From Pseudomonadota bacterium (lineage in GTDB: Bacteria; Pseudomonadota; Gammaproteobacteria; Steroidobacterales; Steroidobacteraceae): a stretch of 64,000 bases of DNA. The stretch spans positions 124,001-188,000 of the forward strand of contig JADIZR010000022.1 in NCBI GenBank assembly GCA_016704655.1, written 5' to 3'. The position numbers were made by a program, and so were the translations under genes. Below the pieces are notes generated by a model, which was not told the DNA's origin, made no database searches, and was given only the letters and a program-made list of their open reading frames with translations. This document shows positions 8,680 through 17,544 of the stretch, piece after piece. How positions within the stretch are numbered: position 1 is the stretch's first letter; each line of letters opens with the position of its first letter.

Positions 8680-9284
8680 GGGTGACTCCCGATACCGTGC
8701 AGGTAGATCGCGAAGACGCGGGGCGCCTCGCGACGGATACGGCCAACGTCGTTCGCCAGCAGCGACTGCATCACCAGTCCCTGCACCATGCCGATCAGGC
8801 AGGTGACCGCGGCGTCGGCGTCGAGCGTCGGCGAGAGGGCGCCGGCAGCCTTGCCTTCCTCGATGAGGCGGGTCAGGCGCGAACGCAGCCGGCGCATGAT
8901 CGTCTGCGCCATGCGCTTGGGCGCCGTCAGCTCGGCGCGCTGCAGCTCGCCGAAGAGCATCCGCGGCACGCCGGGATGCTCGGCGACGAATGCGACGTGT
9001 GCCGTGAAGACAGCCTCGATCGCCGCGACGGGAGACGGCGCCCCTTCGATCGCGCGGTCCACCCGGGACAGCAGCCGCTCCGCCACCCAGTCCAGGACTG
9101 CCTCGACGATCGATTCCTTGGTCGGGAAATGCTTGAAGAGGGCGCCCTGCGTCAGCCCCATGTGCTTCGCAATCGCCGTCGTCGTGATCTCGCTTGGATT
9201 CTGGTCGGCCGCGAGTGCGACGACGGCTTCCACCGTGACGGCACGACGTTCGTCGGCGGGGAGGTGCTTCGGATGGGACTTCAT
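8676..9284 (-). CDS. TetR/AcrR family transcriptional repressor
   Basis: Regulator of 202 residues. The N-terminal helix-turn-helix is recognisable (ITTTAIAKHMGLTQGALFKHFPTKESIV), followed by an all-helical ligand domain. ATG at 9284 (MKSHPKHL) is preferred; an in-frame TTG at 9296 would add only four residues. It is the first gene of the efflux operon and its stop overlaps the adaptor start. A perfect palindrome lies 17-30 bases upstream of the start. This arrangement suggests autorepression of the whole operon, relieved by a ligand that is probably the pump substrate (inference). Confidence 0.9.
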   Translation of the reverse strand: MKSHPKHLPADERRAVTVEAVVALAADQNPSEITTTAIAKHMGLTQGALFKHFPTKESIVEAVLDWVAERLLSRVDRAIEGAPSPVAAIEAVFTAHVAFVAEHPGVPRMLFGELQRAELTAPKRMAQTIMRRLRSRLTRLIEEGKAAGALSPTLDADAAVTCLIGMVQGLVMQSLLANDVGRIRREAPRVFAIYLHGIGSHP

Positions 9285-9300
9285 GAGCGGATCCAAAGTA

Positions 9301-9314
9301 AGTAAGTACTTACT
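9301..9314. promoter_or_regulatory. palindromic operator candidate of the tetR-efflux operon
   Basis: AGTAAGTACTTACT is a perfect 14-bp palindrome just upstream of tetR, inside a wider imperfect repeat running about 9298-9321 (GTAAG at one end, CTTAC at the other). Its position and AT-rich symmetric form are typical of TetR-family operators. Confidence 0.65.
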
Positions 9315-9412
9315 AGCTTACCAATCCCGCCGATGTTGTCAACTCTTCCACCCGCAGGCGGAGTCCCGCACTCAACGTGGGCGCGCGGCGCACCGCCCCC
9401 GACCAGCGCCGG

Positions 9413-9446
9413 ACAAAAAAACAGGGGCGGAGTTGCCTCCGCCCCC
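9413..9446 (-). terminator. rho-independent terminator of the metalloprotease gene
   Basis: Read on the minus strand, the 9-bp stem GGGGCGGAG/CTCCGCCCC (plus-strand arms 9424-9432 and 9437-9445) with a 4-base loop is followed by a short spacer and a run of seven T. It lies 47 bases past the stop at 9493. Confidence 0.85.
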
Positions 9447-9492
9447 AGTCCGCATCTCTTTACCGTGGACCTGTGGTACAGGTCTCTACGGG

Positions 9493-12400
9493 TCAGTCGT
9501 CGAGATGCTCGCAGCGGCCGAGCTTCGCGCCCGCGGCGATCTTCGCGCGCAGGCCGTTCGGGAAGCCGGTCTGGATCGAGTTTCCGCGCTCGCACACGAA
9601 CACCTGGTTCATGTTCACCAGCCAGGAGAACGAGGCGCCGACGATGCCGCCCACGACTTCGGTGCCGGTGCCGCTGATCGAGATCGGGTTCGAGAACGGG
9701 ATGTTCGATGCCTCGACGACACCCTGCTTGCGGAAGAAGTCGTCCCAGGTCATCCAGCCAATGCGCTCGATCCACAGCGCGCCGACGAAACCCGTGAAGA
9801 ACGAACCGGAGCGTCCGACCAGGATCGAACCGTCGTCGCTCATGTCGAAGATTTCCAACGGCGGCATGCCGACCTGCGCCTCGATCTCCTCGCTGGACAT
9901 CGATTCACAGAGATCGCCGGCGAACCAGCTGACGTACGGCACGTCCTTGCACCACTTGAGTGACCCGATCCGTGTGAGCCCGCCGGCGTAGTCCCACAGC
10001 GCGACACCCTTGCCCTGGTAGGTGTTGGTGTCGAAGAGACTGAGCGCGACTCGACGGCCGTTGAAGCTCACAGCATAGGCCCCCGGGTCGGCTCCGAACC
10101 GCTCGGTGAGGTTGATCGCCTTGCCTTCCTTGACCCAGGCGTAGGCGTACTGGAAGTTCGACGTGCCAAGCACGACGTCGCCGTTGCCGGAGATCGCGTG
10201 CGCCCGGATCCACGGCAGCTCCGCCACGGGCAGGGTCGAGGTGTCCAGCTCGCGCATGCCGCGCTTCGCGTCCCAGATGAACGGCACGATTTCGCCGAGG
10301 TACGGTGACTCGCAGGAGCCATCGCGATTGCGGTCGATGTAGGCGGTACCCACGGCCTTGCTGCCGGTGTCATCCACCGCCCAGCCGTAACTGCTCGACG
10401 CGCCCCATTCGCTGCTGCCGCCGCAGGTGTCGCGATTCTTGATGTCGCCCATCGACACGACCGCACCGTTGGACGAGCGCAGCGCGGCCTGGCTGATGCC
10501 GTTGCCGTTGAAGTCCACGTTCGCGGTGATCCACTGGCCGTTGCGCGTCATGCTGGAGTTGTTCGCCACCAGCTCCGGCGGCAGCACGTTGAATCCCTGC
10601 GACTGGTTCCACGTGAAGACGGTCGGGCCGGACTGGCCCGCCGCGCTGCGGCCGTTCTTGGCGAGATCGGTCAGGTAGGCGCTGACGATTGGCGTGAACT
10701 GCACGCCCTGCTGGTAGCCGTTGAACGTGATGTTGGCCGTCTTGGTGACGCCCGCCTCGGCGTGGATCTTCGTCGCGTTGCAGGGGCGGTCCGTGGCCGG
10801 ATTGCTGCCCTCGGCCACGTCCCAGTACTCGCCCTGCGAGATCAGCATGTTTGGCGCCGTCGGGTAGCCGCCGGCGACGATCTCCTCGATGTAGACCACG
10901 TAGTCCTGGCCTGGGGTGAGGTTGCGGATCGTGAAGCGACCGTCGGGGCCTACGAGTCCCTGCGTCTGGTCGCCGGTCATGGCCGACACAGCGTCGTGCA
11001 GCGGATCGTTGACGTTGCGCGCGATGACGTTGATGCCGCTGAACTCGGTGCGGCCATCTTTGAGCCGCAGCACGCCGGTGATCGAGCCCGTCGTCGCACG
11101 GTAGCTGGCCGTGGGATACAGGTTCGAGATGCCCGCGATGTCGTCCGGGTGCGTGATCGTGCTCTGCTCCTGGCCGACGGCGGCCAGGCTGTCGATGAAC
11201 GGGAACATCGTTTCGATGATGGCCGGATCGGCGCGGTTCACACCCACGTCGTCCCAGTGGTCCCACTTGTGCACCGGCGCCACGCAGCCCGGCACGCCGG
11301 GGTAGTAAGGCTGGAAGGTGTAACTCTGGTAAACCATCGGCCCGTTGACCTGCGAGTGCGAGAGATTGAGCGCGTGGCCGAATTCATGCGTGAAGACGCC
11401 AGCGACGAAGTTGCCTGTCGTGTCGCCCGCGTCCACGTACCAGCCGTTCAGCAGTGCCGTGGCCTCGGTGATGTGTCCAGCGTCGTCGGTCCACTCGGGG
11501 AATGCGATGCCGAGCACGGCGTCGCGCGGAACGCCGAAATACTGCTCGAGGATCGAGCCGTCGGTGTCGTAGAGCACCCAGAACCCGTAGCCGTTCTGCT
11601 TCTCGTAGAACTGCGCGGCATTGGCGCCGGTCACGTCAGTGATGCCAGTCTTGTTCTTGATCGTGCCCGCGATCCCGGCCTGGAAGGTGGCGGTCGGCAC
11701 TTTGTTCCACTGCTCGAAGGCGAACTGGGTGATTTCGTTGGCGCGTGCGATCGTGATGAACGGCGTGACGCCGTCGAAATCGTAGGTGAACGCACCGCCG
11801 CCGTCCGTCCAGACGGGGATCGAGCCCTTGCTGGTGTCCCAGACGTAGGGCCGCGGCGGGCTCGTGTCCTGCAGGTATAAAGGCCCGGCTGCCTGCGCAG
11901 CGCCGCCGACCAGCATGAGACCGAGGACGGCCTTGAGGTTGAGCGATTTCATCAGCGCATCTCCCCGGTTGGCGACCCAGTTGCCGGTCACGGCGCGACC
12001 AACGAGGCCGACGAACGTGGCAGCGTCGACGGCGCCCTGGCTCGACAGCATCTCGCGCTCTTTTGCGCTCAGCAGCCCGTCCTGGATCTTCACGCCGTCG
12101 AACAGGCCGCGATTGTGGAACTCGTTCTGGACGCGGCCGTCGAGCACGTTCAGCTTGCCTTGCGCGAGGCCTGCCGTGGTCTGCAGGCCGGTGCGCGACG
12201 CGGGCTTGTACATGAACGCCACGACCTGCTCTCCCACCTTCCAGCTCGGAAAGCCCTCCGGCGTCACCGCGGCCAGCGTGCTGCCGTTCGGCATCTTGCG
12301 AGGCTTGAGCAGGCCGAACTGCCGGAATGTGTACTTCGCGCCGCCGCGGAGTTCGCCCTTGGCGCTATCGGCCACGGCGAGGGTGATCTCGGTGTAAGGC

Positions 12401-12591
12401 ATGCCGTTCGGCGTAACGCCGTCGGTTACCTGCGTAACCTTGCCGGCAACGATGCTTTGTGAATCGGCGATCAGCTGCGTGAGGTTCTGCTGCTTCAGTT
12501 TCATCGCGTGGGCCGCGGGGCCGCCGAGCAGCGCGAGCGCCGCGGCGAGCGCTACGGGCCAGCGCAGGAACGAATGGGAAAGGTTGGGCAC
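9493..12591 (-). CDS. secreted metzincin-like metalloprotease; possible two-gene fusion
   Basis: Frame of 1032 residues with two signal peptides. Part one (residues 1-213) begins with a signal peptide ending PAAHA and has a small secreted domain (IVAGKVTQVTDG) of no named family I can assign. Part two begins at an internal ATG at 11952 with its own signal peptide (MKSLNLKAVLGLMLVGGAAQA) and GGGGAG seven bases upstream. Part two carries the zinc motif HEFGHALNLSH (residues 402-412 of the long frame), a carboxypeptidase-regulatory-like beta domain (about 500-620) and a C-terminal repeat region resembling HAF-type beta-propeller repeats. In the neighbouring frame part one would stop at a TGA sharing one base with that ATG. 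I therefore suspect two coupled genes, 11952-12591 and 9493-11952, joined by an indel. Confidence 0.7.
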   Translation of the reverse strand: MPNLSHSFLRWPVALAAALALLGGPAAHAMKLKQQNLTQLIADSQSIVAGKVTQVTDGVTPNGMPYTEITLAVADSAKGELRGGAKYTFRQFGLLKPRKMPNGSTLAAVTPEGFPSWKVGEQVVAFMYKPASRTGLQTTAGLAQGKLNVLDGRVQNEFHNRGLFDGVKIQDGLLSAKEREMLSSQGAVDAATFVGLVGRAVTGNWVANRGDALMKSLNLKAVLGLMLVGGAAQAAGPLYLQDTSPPRPYVWDTSKGSIPVWTDGGGAFTYDFDGVTPFITIARANEITQFAFEQWNKVPTATFQAGIAGTIKNKTGITDVTGANAAQFYEKQNGYGFWVLYDTDGSILEQYFGVPRDAVLGIAFPEWTDDAGHITEATALLNGWYVDAGDTTGNFVAGVFTHEFGHALNLSHSQVNGPMVYQSYTFQPYYPGVPGCVAPVHKWDHWDDVGVNRADPAIIETMFPFIDSLAAVGQEQSTITHPDDIAGISNLYPTASYRATTGSITGVLRLKDGRTEFSGINVIARNVNDPLHDAVSAMTGDQTQGLVGPDGRFTIRNLTPGQDYVVYIEEIVAGGYPTAPNMLISQGEYWDVAEGSNPATDRPCNATKIHAEAGVTKTANITFNGYQQGVQFTPIVSAYLTDLAKNGRSAAGQSGPTVFTWNQSQGFNVLPPELVANNSSMTRNGQWITANVDFNGNGISQAALRSSNGAVVSMGDIKNRDTCGGSSEWGASSSYGWAVDDTGSKAVGTAYIDRNRDGSCESPYLGEIVPFIWDAKRGMRELDTSTLPVAELPWIRAHAISGNGDVVLGTSNFQYAYAWVKEGKAINLTERFGADPGAYAVSFNGRRVALSLFDTNTYQGKGVALWDYAGGLTRIGSLKWCKDVPYVSWFAGDLCESMSSEEIEAQVGMPPLEIFDMSDDGSILVGRSGSFFTGFVGALWIERIGWMTWDDFFRKQGVVEASNIPFSNPISISGTGTEVVGGIVGASFSWLVNMNQVFVCERGNSIQTGFPNGLRAKIAAGAKLGRCEHLDD

Positions 12592-12775
12592 GTAAGGGTC
12601 TCCGTCGCTGGCCGGCCACCGTGCCGATGCGGACGGTGATGGACCATGACGGCGGAATCTGACGATCCGGGTGCCGGATGCCTATCAGGGAATGCCTGAT
12701 TTTTCGCGCGAAGGGCCGGCAATCCGGGAAAAGCCCGGTGCCTGCCAGCGCTGCGGGTCCGTCCGCCGCGTTATG

Positions 12776-13435
12776 TCAGGTCGATTCCGGCGGCACCAGC
12801 CCGTTGCGGATCGCGCAACGCACCAGGCCCGGCACGTCGAAGATGCCGAGGCGTTGCATCACCTGGATCCGGTGGCTCTCGACCGTCTTGACGCTGAGGA
12901 AGAGACGCTCGGCCATCTGCCGGGTGCCCAGTCCTTCGACGATCAACTGCAGGATCTGCCGTTGCCGCGGTGTGAGCGCGTCGAGCTCGGACTCCCCGGT
13001 GCCGGCGCGCCGCTCGAACTGCTGCACCTGTTGGGCATCGATCGCGCGGCAAAGGTAGCGTCGTCCCGCGCAGATTTCGTCCAGCGCCGTTGCCAGTTCG
13101 TCGAACGCGGAGTCCTTGTTGAGGTAGCCAGAGGCCCCGGCGGCGAGCGCGCGGGCGGCGTACTCTGCAGAGGCGTGCATGGAAAGCATCAGCACGCGGG
13201 TCGGCACGTCGAGCCTGGCAATGCGCGCGGCCGCGTCGAGGCCGTTCAAGCCTGGCAGCGTGATGTCGAGCAGGATGGCGTCGGGCGGGTCACGCCGCAC
13301 GAAGTCGACGGCCTCGAGCCCGTCGCCGGTCTCGCCGACGACCACGACGCCGGGCAGGCTTTCCAGCAGCGCACGGATACCGGCGCGCACGAGTGCGTGG
13401 TCGTCGGCCAGCAGGATGCGTCGTCGGGCGATCAT
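12776..13435 (-). CDS. NarL/FixJ-family response regulator
   Basis: Two-component response regulator of 219 residues. The receiver domain has the acidic pair DD (11-12) and the phospho-acceptor Asp57 (LLDITLPG). The C-terminal LuxR-type helix-turn-helix is LTPRQRQILQLIVEGLGTRQ followed by MAERLFLSVKTVESHRIQVM. Its start overlaps the stop of the sensor kinase gene (ATGA at 13432-13435), so kinase and regulator are a cognate, translationally coupled pair. The next gene downstream encodes the secreted metalloprotease on the same strand, a possible target (inference only). Confidence 0.93.
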   Translation of the reverse strand: MIARRRILLADDHALVRAGIRALLESLPGVVVVGETGDGLEAVDFVRRDPPDAILLDITLPGLNGLDAAARIARLDVPTRVLMLSMHASAEYAARALAAGASGYLNKDSAFDELATALDEICAGRRYLCRAIDAQQVQQFERRAGTGESELDALTPRQRQILQLIVEGLGTRQMAERLFLSVKTVESHRIQVMQRLGIFDVPGLVRCAIRNGLVPPEST

Positions 13436-16400
13436 GACGGTGGCACGGATTCCTGCACCGGGATTGCGCCGGGTTTCGCAAATGGAACGGTGACTTCGAG
13501 GCGGCTGCCAGAACCGGGGCGCGAATCCAGCTCGAGGGTTCCGCCCGCGTTGCGCACCCGTTCGGTCATGCCGAGGAGCCCTAGGTGCTCGCCGCGCTTG
13601 ACTCGCTGGCTGACAGCCTCGGGATCAAAGCCGACGCCGTCGTCCTCGATGACCAGTCGCAGCGCATCCGCTTCGACACGCAGCGTGACGCGAATCAGTG
13701 TCGCCTGCGCATGCCGCAACGCGTTGCTGACGGCTTCCTGGACGACGCGGAACACGGTCGTGTTGAGTCCTCGCGGCGCGCCCGCGACCTCCGGGGCTGC
13801 GTCGAGCTCGATGCTCAAGCCTGACCGTTCGGCCAGGGACTTCAGGTGATGGTCGAGCGCGGGCACCAGCCCGGCCTCGTCGAGCAGCGGGGGCCGCAAG
13901 CCCCGGGCGATGTCGCGCGCCTGGCGGATCATGCTGTCCACCATGGTCACCGAGTCCTCGAGTCGCCGGGCCACCGTCGCGTCCGCTGCAGTGCTGCGCA
14001 GGATCTGCAGGTTGATCTTGGCGGCGGTGAGCGTCTGTCCGAACTCGTCGTGCAGTTCCCGAGAGATGCGGCTGCGCTCGTCCTCTTTCGCCGATTCGAG
14101 GCGGCCTGTCAGTTGCCGCAGTCCGGCGTAGGCTTCCTCGAGTTCCGCCTGACTGCGACGAGCGCGAGCGAGCGCTTGCTCGCGCTGACTTTCGAGCTGC
14201 TCGAGCACGGCATTGCGTTGTCGCAGGGAGCGCAGCCGGACGAGGTGCAGACCGAGCATCAGCATGGCGATTGCGGCCAGCGCCAGGCCCCGGAACCAGA
14301 GGGTCATCCAGAACGGCGGCACCACGTCGAACGCGAGCGCACCGCTCGAGTTCCATTGCCCGAACACGTCGCGACCGCGAACCTCGAAACGGTAATGCCC
14401 GGGCGCGAGATCGAGGAACGTCACCTGCCGGCGGCGGCCGAGCGACGTCCAGTCGTGCTGCGGGTGCAGTCGGTATTCGTAGTCGTGCGGCGTCTCCGCG
14501 AAATCGAGTACCGCGAACTCCACGGCGAGGCCGTCGTCGATGTTCTTCTCGAATCCGCTGAGCAGTTCCCCGGGCGACAACTGCTGGCCTGCACCACTCG
14601 CCAGCCGCTCGATACCCGTGATGCGGACCGGCGAGGGCGGACGGACTCGCAGAGGCGTGCCCTTCGGAATGCTGACCAGGCCCTCGACCGAACCGAAGTG
14701 CACGAAGCCCGTATCGGCCGAGGATGCGCCGGTGTTGAAGTGACTCACTGGCAATCCGGATTGCAGGACGTGGTTCACGACCCGGCCCGTGACAGGATCG
14801 AGGCGCGAAAGTCCGTGGCGTGTGCTGAGCCACAGCGAGCCATCGTCGTCTTCCTCGACGGCCATAATCCCGTCATTCAGGAGGCCGCGTGCGACTCCCC
14901 AGCTTTCGAAGCGGGTCACGCGGCCAGCGGCGTCCACCTGCGCATGGTGCAAGCCGCCGCCGTCGGTGGCCACCCACAGGCCACCGGCGCGGTCGCGTCG
15001 CAGCGCCGTCACGTGGTAGTGCCGCAGGTTGCGTGCGCCGCCGCTGCGACCGTCGAAACGCTCGCAGGACCAGGGTTCGATGCGACAGTGATTGAGACCG
15101 TTCGAACGCGTGCCGGCCCAGACGTAACCGTTCTTGCCGGGTGCCAGGGCAGTGACGTAATCGCCACTCAACGAGTCCGGCACGTTCGGATCGTGCCGAT
15201 AGGAGCGATAGCGCCCGCTGCCGGCCTCGCGCAGGAACAGGCCGCTGCCTCCCACGCCAACCCAGAGTCCAGCCTCGCCCGCCGACAGTAGCGACCCGAC
15301 GTAGCCCTGGCCGATGCCGTCGGGACGATCCGCGTCGTACGCCTCGAGTCCGAGGTTGCTGCCGTCCTCGGCGAACCGGTAGACGCCTGCGGTCGACCCG
15401 GCAAACCGGGAGTCGTCTTGCGTGACGGCGAAGCTCAACACGCCTGCCTGCAGGATCGAATCGGTCGTCGGCCCGCCGGTCGGGGTGACGGAACCGGCCA
15501 CGACGTCCACGAGTTGCGGGCCACCACCGAAGCTCCCGACCCAGGGCTGCCCTGCAGACACCCGGCCCAGCACGGCCGTGATGTTCTTGTCACGCAGTCC
15601 GCCGCCATCGGTGCCGGGCGCCAGCAACCGGAACTCCGGCTCATCGAGCGGCGCGCGGTAAACGCCACTGCCCCACGTGCCGACGAAGAGTATGTGATCG
15701 GTGGTCGCAATGCTCAGCTGCGGTTGCGCCGGCAGGTTGCCCGGCGCGCCGACGCTGCCAGGGTGCGCGCGCGTCCACTCCCCGGTTGCAAGGTCGACGC
15801 TCAGCACGCCGTGCGCCAGCGTCGCGATCCATAGACGCCCGTAGCGATCCGCGTGCATCGTCGTGATGAGCGGCTGCGTGCCTGTATCATTGGCCAGGTC
15901 GATTCGCCTGGCCGTGCGCTGCGCGGGATCGAGCACGACTAGCCCTTCGCGCGTGCCGGCCCAAACCTGGCCGTCAGCTGCCTCGTGAATGGCAAACACG
16001 TCGTCGAATCCGCGGGCGCCGTCGAGAAGCCGCGCGAGCGGGAAATGCTCGAACTTGCTGGCTGCGCCGTCCCACCGGTCGATGCCGCCGCCGACCGTGG
16101 CGATCCACAGCCGTCGCGAAGTTCCCCGGTGCAGTGCATACACCCAGTTGTGTGCAAGGCTGGCCGCATCGCCGCTGTCATGGAAATAGCGCACGAAGTT
16201 GCGGCCGTCCGCGTCGAGCCGGTTGAGGCCATTCTGCGTCCCGACCCACACCCGGCCATCGCCATCCGCGGCCACACCGTAGATGCTCTCGTCGCTCAGC
16301 GAGCGCGGATTTCCCGAGTCGTGGTGAAACTGGGTGAACTGACCCGTCCGCGGGTCGCGACGGTTGAGGCCACCGGTGTTGGTGGATACCCACAACGCAC

Positions 16401-16698
16401 CGTCGTCGGTTTCGTGCAGCGCGCGAACGTCCTGGTCGCTGATGCTGCCCGCGCGCTCCCGGTCGGGCAGGAACGCCGTGGCCTGGTAGCCGTCGTAGCG
16501 GAACAGGCCTTCGCGCGAGCCGACCCACAACAGGCCGTCGCGATCGACGAGCATGGAGACTGCCACGTTGACGTCGAGCCCGCGTCCCTCCCCGAGTTCG
16601 GTGAAGCGACGCGCGGCGTCGACCTGCGGCGCGAGCAACAGCAGCGACAGGCCTGCGATTCGCCAGCCCGCGGCACGCCTTATGAAAACCGAGGCCAT
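13432..16698 (-). CDS. hybrid-type sensor histidine kinase: Reg_prop beta-propeller, Y_Y_Y, HisKA_3, HATPase
   Basis: Sensor of 1088 residues. A signal peptide ends PQVDAARRF. A long periplasmic sensor follows, made of two-component-regulator propeller repeats (repeated DGLLWVGSREGLFRYDG-, GRVWVGTQNGLNR- and RLWIATVGGG-like units, about residues 35-690) and a Y_Y_Y domain (about 690-785). One membrane segment lies near residues 795-812, then a coiled coil. The kinase has H-box SRELHDEFGQTL (His near 880) of the HisKA_3 type and HATPase motifs DDGVGFD and GLLGMTERVRNAGG. Such extracellular propellers often sense extracellular carbohydrates or other polymers, but the ligand here is unknown. It has no receiver domain of its own, and the partner regulator is encoded next to it. 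Confidence 0.92.
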   Translation of the reverse strand: MASVFIRRAAGWRIAGLSLLLLAPQVDAARRFTELGEGRGLDVNVAVSMLVDRDGLLWVGSREGLFRYDGYQATAFLPDRERAGSISDQDVRALHETDDGALWVSTNTGGLNRRDPRTGQFTQFHHDSGNPRSLSDESIYGVAADGDGRVWVGTQNGLNRLDADGRNFVRYFHDSGDAASLAHNWVYALHRGTSRRLWIATVGGGIDRWDGAASKFEHFPLARLLDGARGFDDVFAIHEAADGQVWAGTREGLVVLDPAQRTARRIDLANDTGTQPLITTMHADRYGRLWIATLAHGVLSVDLATGEWTRAHPGSVGAPGNLPAQPQLSIATTDHILFVGTWGSGVYRAPLDEPEFRLLAPGTDGGGLRDKNITAVLGRVSAGQPWVGSFGGGPQLVDVVAGSVTPTGGPTTDSILQAGVLSFAVTQDDSRFAGSTAGVYRFAEDGSNLGLEAYDADRPDGIGQGYVGSLLSAGEAGLWVGVGGSGLFLREAGSGRYRSYRHDPNVPDSLSGDYVTALAPGKNGYVWAGTRSNGLNHCRIEPWSCERFDGRSGGARNLRHYHVTALRRDRAGGLWVATDGGGLHHAQVDAAGRVTRFESWGVARGLLNDGIMAVEEDDDGSLWLSTRHGLSRLDPVTGRVVNHVLQSGLPVSHFNTGASSADTGFVHFGSVEGLVSIPKGTPLRVRPPSPVRITGIERLASGAGQQLSPGELLSGFEKNIDDGLAVEFAVLDFAETPHDYEYRLHPQHDWTSLGRRRQVTFLDLAPGHYRFEVRGRDVFGQWNSSGALAFDVVPPFWMTLWFRGLALAAIAMLMLGLHLVRLRSLRQRNAVLEQLESQREQALARARRSQAELEEAYAGLRQLTGRLESAKEDERSRISRELHDEFGQTLTAAKINLQILRSTAADATVARRLEDSVTMVDSMIRQARDIARGLRPPLLDEAGLVPALDHHLKSLAERSGLSIELDAAPEVAGAPRGLNTTVFRVVQEAVSNALRHAQATLIRVTLRVEADALRLVIEDDGVGFDPEAVSQRVKRGEHLGLLGMTERVRNAGGTLELDSRPGSGSRLEVTVPFAKPGAIPVQESVPPS

Positions 16699-16767
16699 TC
16701 TCTTCCTGGGAGCATGTCCGTTACGCAGCGCGCGAGGCTAGCACACGGTGATCGGAGCCCTGTTTTG

Positions 16768-17544
16768 TCACTCCACAGTCCGCGCCCAGTCGCGGAGCGA
16801 CTCCGGCAGGTAAGTGTCCGCGCCCGGATCGACTGCACGGAATTCGCGCAGTGAGTCTGCCGCGCCGGCGATATCGCCCGCGGCGTAGAGGGTCGCGACT
16901 CTCGCGGCGCGACCCGCGGCGTCGGGTGGCGCCACATCGTCTCTTGCCGCTGCCGCTTTCGCTGTTGTTGTCTGTACCGATGCCGGTGCAGCGGCTGCTT
17001 CCGACGCCCTGCGACCGGACATCGCCGCCGCCGCCCGCTGCCGTTGATCGACTTCTGCTGCAGGCATCGTCGTCGCCGTGTCCGCCGCGGATTCCTGTTC
17101 GATCACGCTGGCCGGTGCCGTGACGGACTCCCGCACGACAGCTGGCGCAGGCGGACTTGCGGTCTGTGCCTCGATTGCGTCGCGCGAGGCAGGAATGCCC
17201 GGCCGCTCCTGTGCCGCCGCGGGCGCGGCTGCCGGTTCCTCCATGTGCAGAGTCGGCCCGACATCGCGGTCGCGCGGCAGCGATTGCACGAGAACGAAAG
17301 CGAGACCGGCCACGCCCGCCGCAGCGGCCAGCGGTTGCCATCGGGTCAGCCAGCTGCGGGACGGGCGACTGGCGCGCTTGATCTGCGCCTGCCCGTCGCG
17401 ATCCTGGATCGACTTGTGCGCAGCCGCGATGATCGCCGCATCGAGCGCTGACGGCGGCCGCTCATCCGACAGCTGTTGCCAGGCGCGATCCAGCGCGTCG
17501 TCCCCAGCGGATGATCGTGAACTGTCACGCTCGTGATTGCTCAT
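16768..17544 (-). CDS. putative membrane-anchored anti-sigma factor
   Basis: Protein of 258 residues without a clear named domain. It has a short cytoplasmic N-terminal part (1-65) with an acidic helix (DDALDRAWQQLSDERPPSALD), one membrane segment (about 70-89), an Ala/Pro-rich linker and a helical C-terminal domain presumably in the periplasm (LYAAGDIAGAADSLREFRAVDP). It overlaps the ECF sigma gene by ATGA and follows it directly, the usual place for a cognate anti-sigma factor. I do not see the zinc-binding HxxxCxxC motif of ZAS-type anti-sigma factors, so it would be of another class. The assignment rests on context and topology. Confidence 0.6.
   Translation of the reverse strand: MSNHERDSSRSSAGDDALDRAWQQLSDERPPSALDAAIIAAAHKSIQDRDGQAQIKRASRPSRSWLTRWQPLAAAAGVAGLAFVLVQSLPRDRDVGPTLHMEEPAAAPAAAQERPGIPASRDAIEAQTASPPAPAVVRESVTAPASVIEQESAADTATTMPAAEVDQRQRAAAAMSGRRASEAAAAPASVQTTTAKAAAARDDVAPPDAAGRAARVATLYAAGDIAGAADSLREFRAVDPGADTYLPESLRDWARTVE

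Noticed and set aside
13846..15291. 481-residue plus-strand frame inside the sensor kinase
   Set aside because: Shadow of the kinase gene; no domain or sensible N-terminus.
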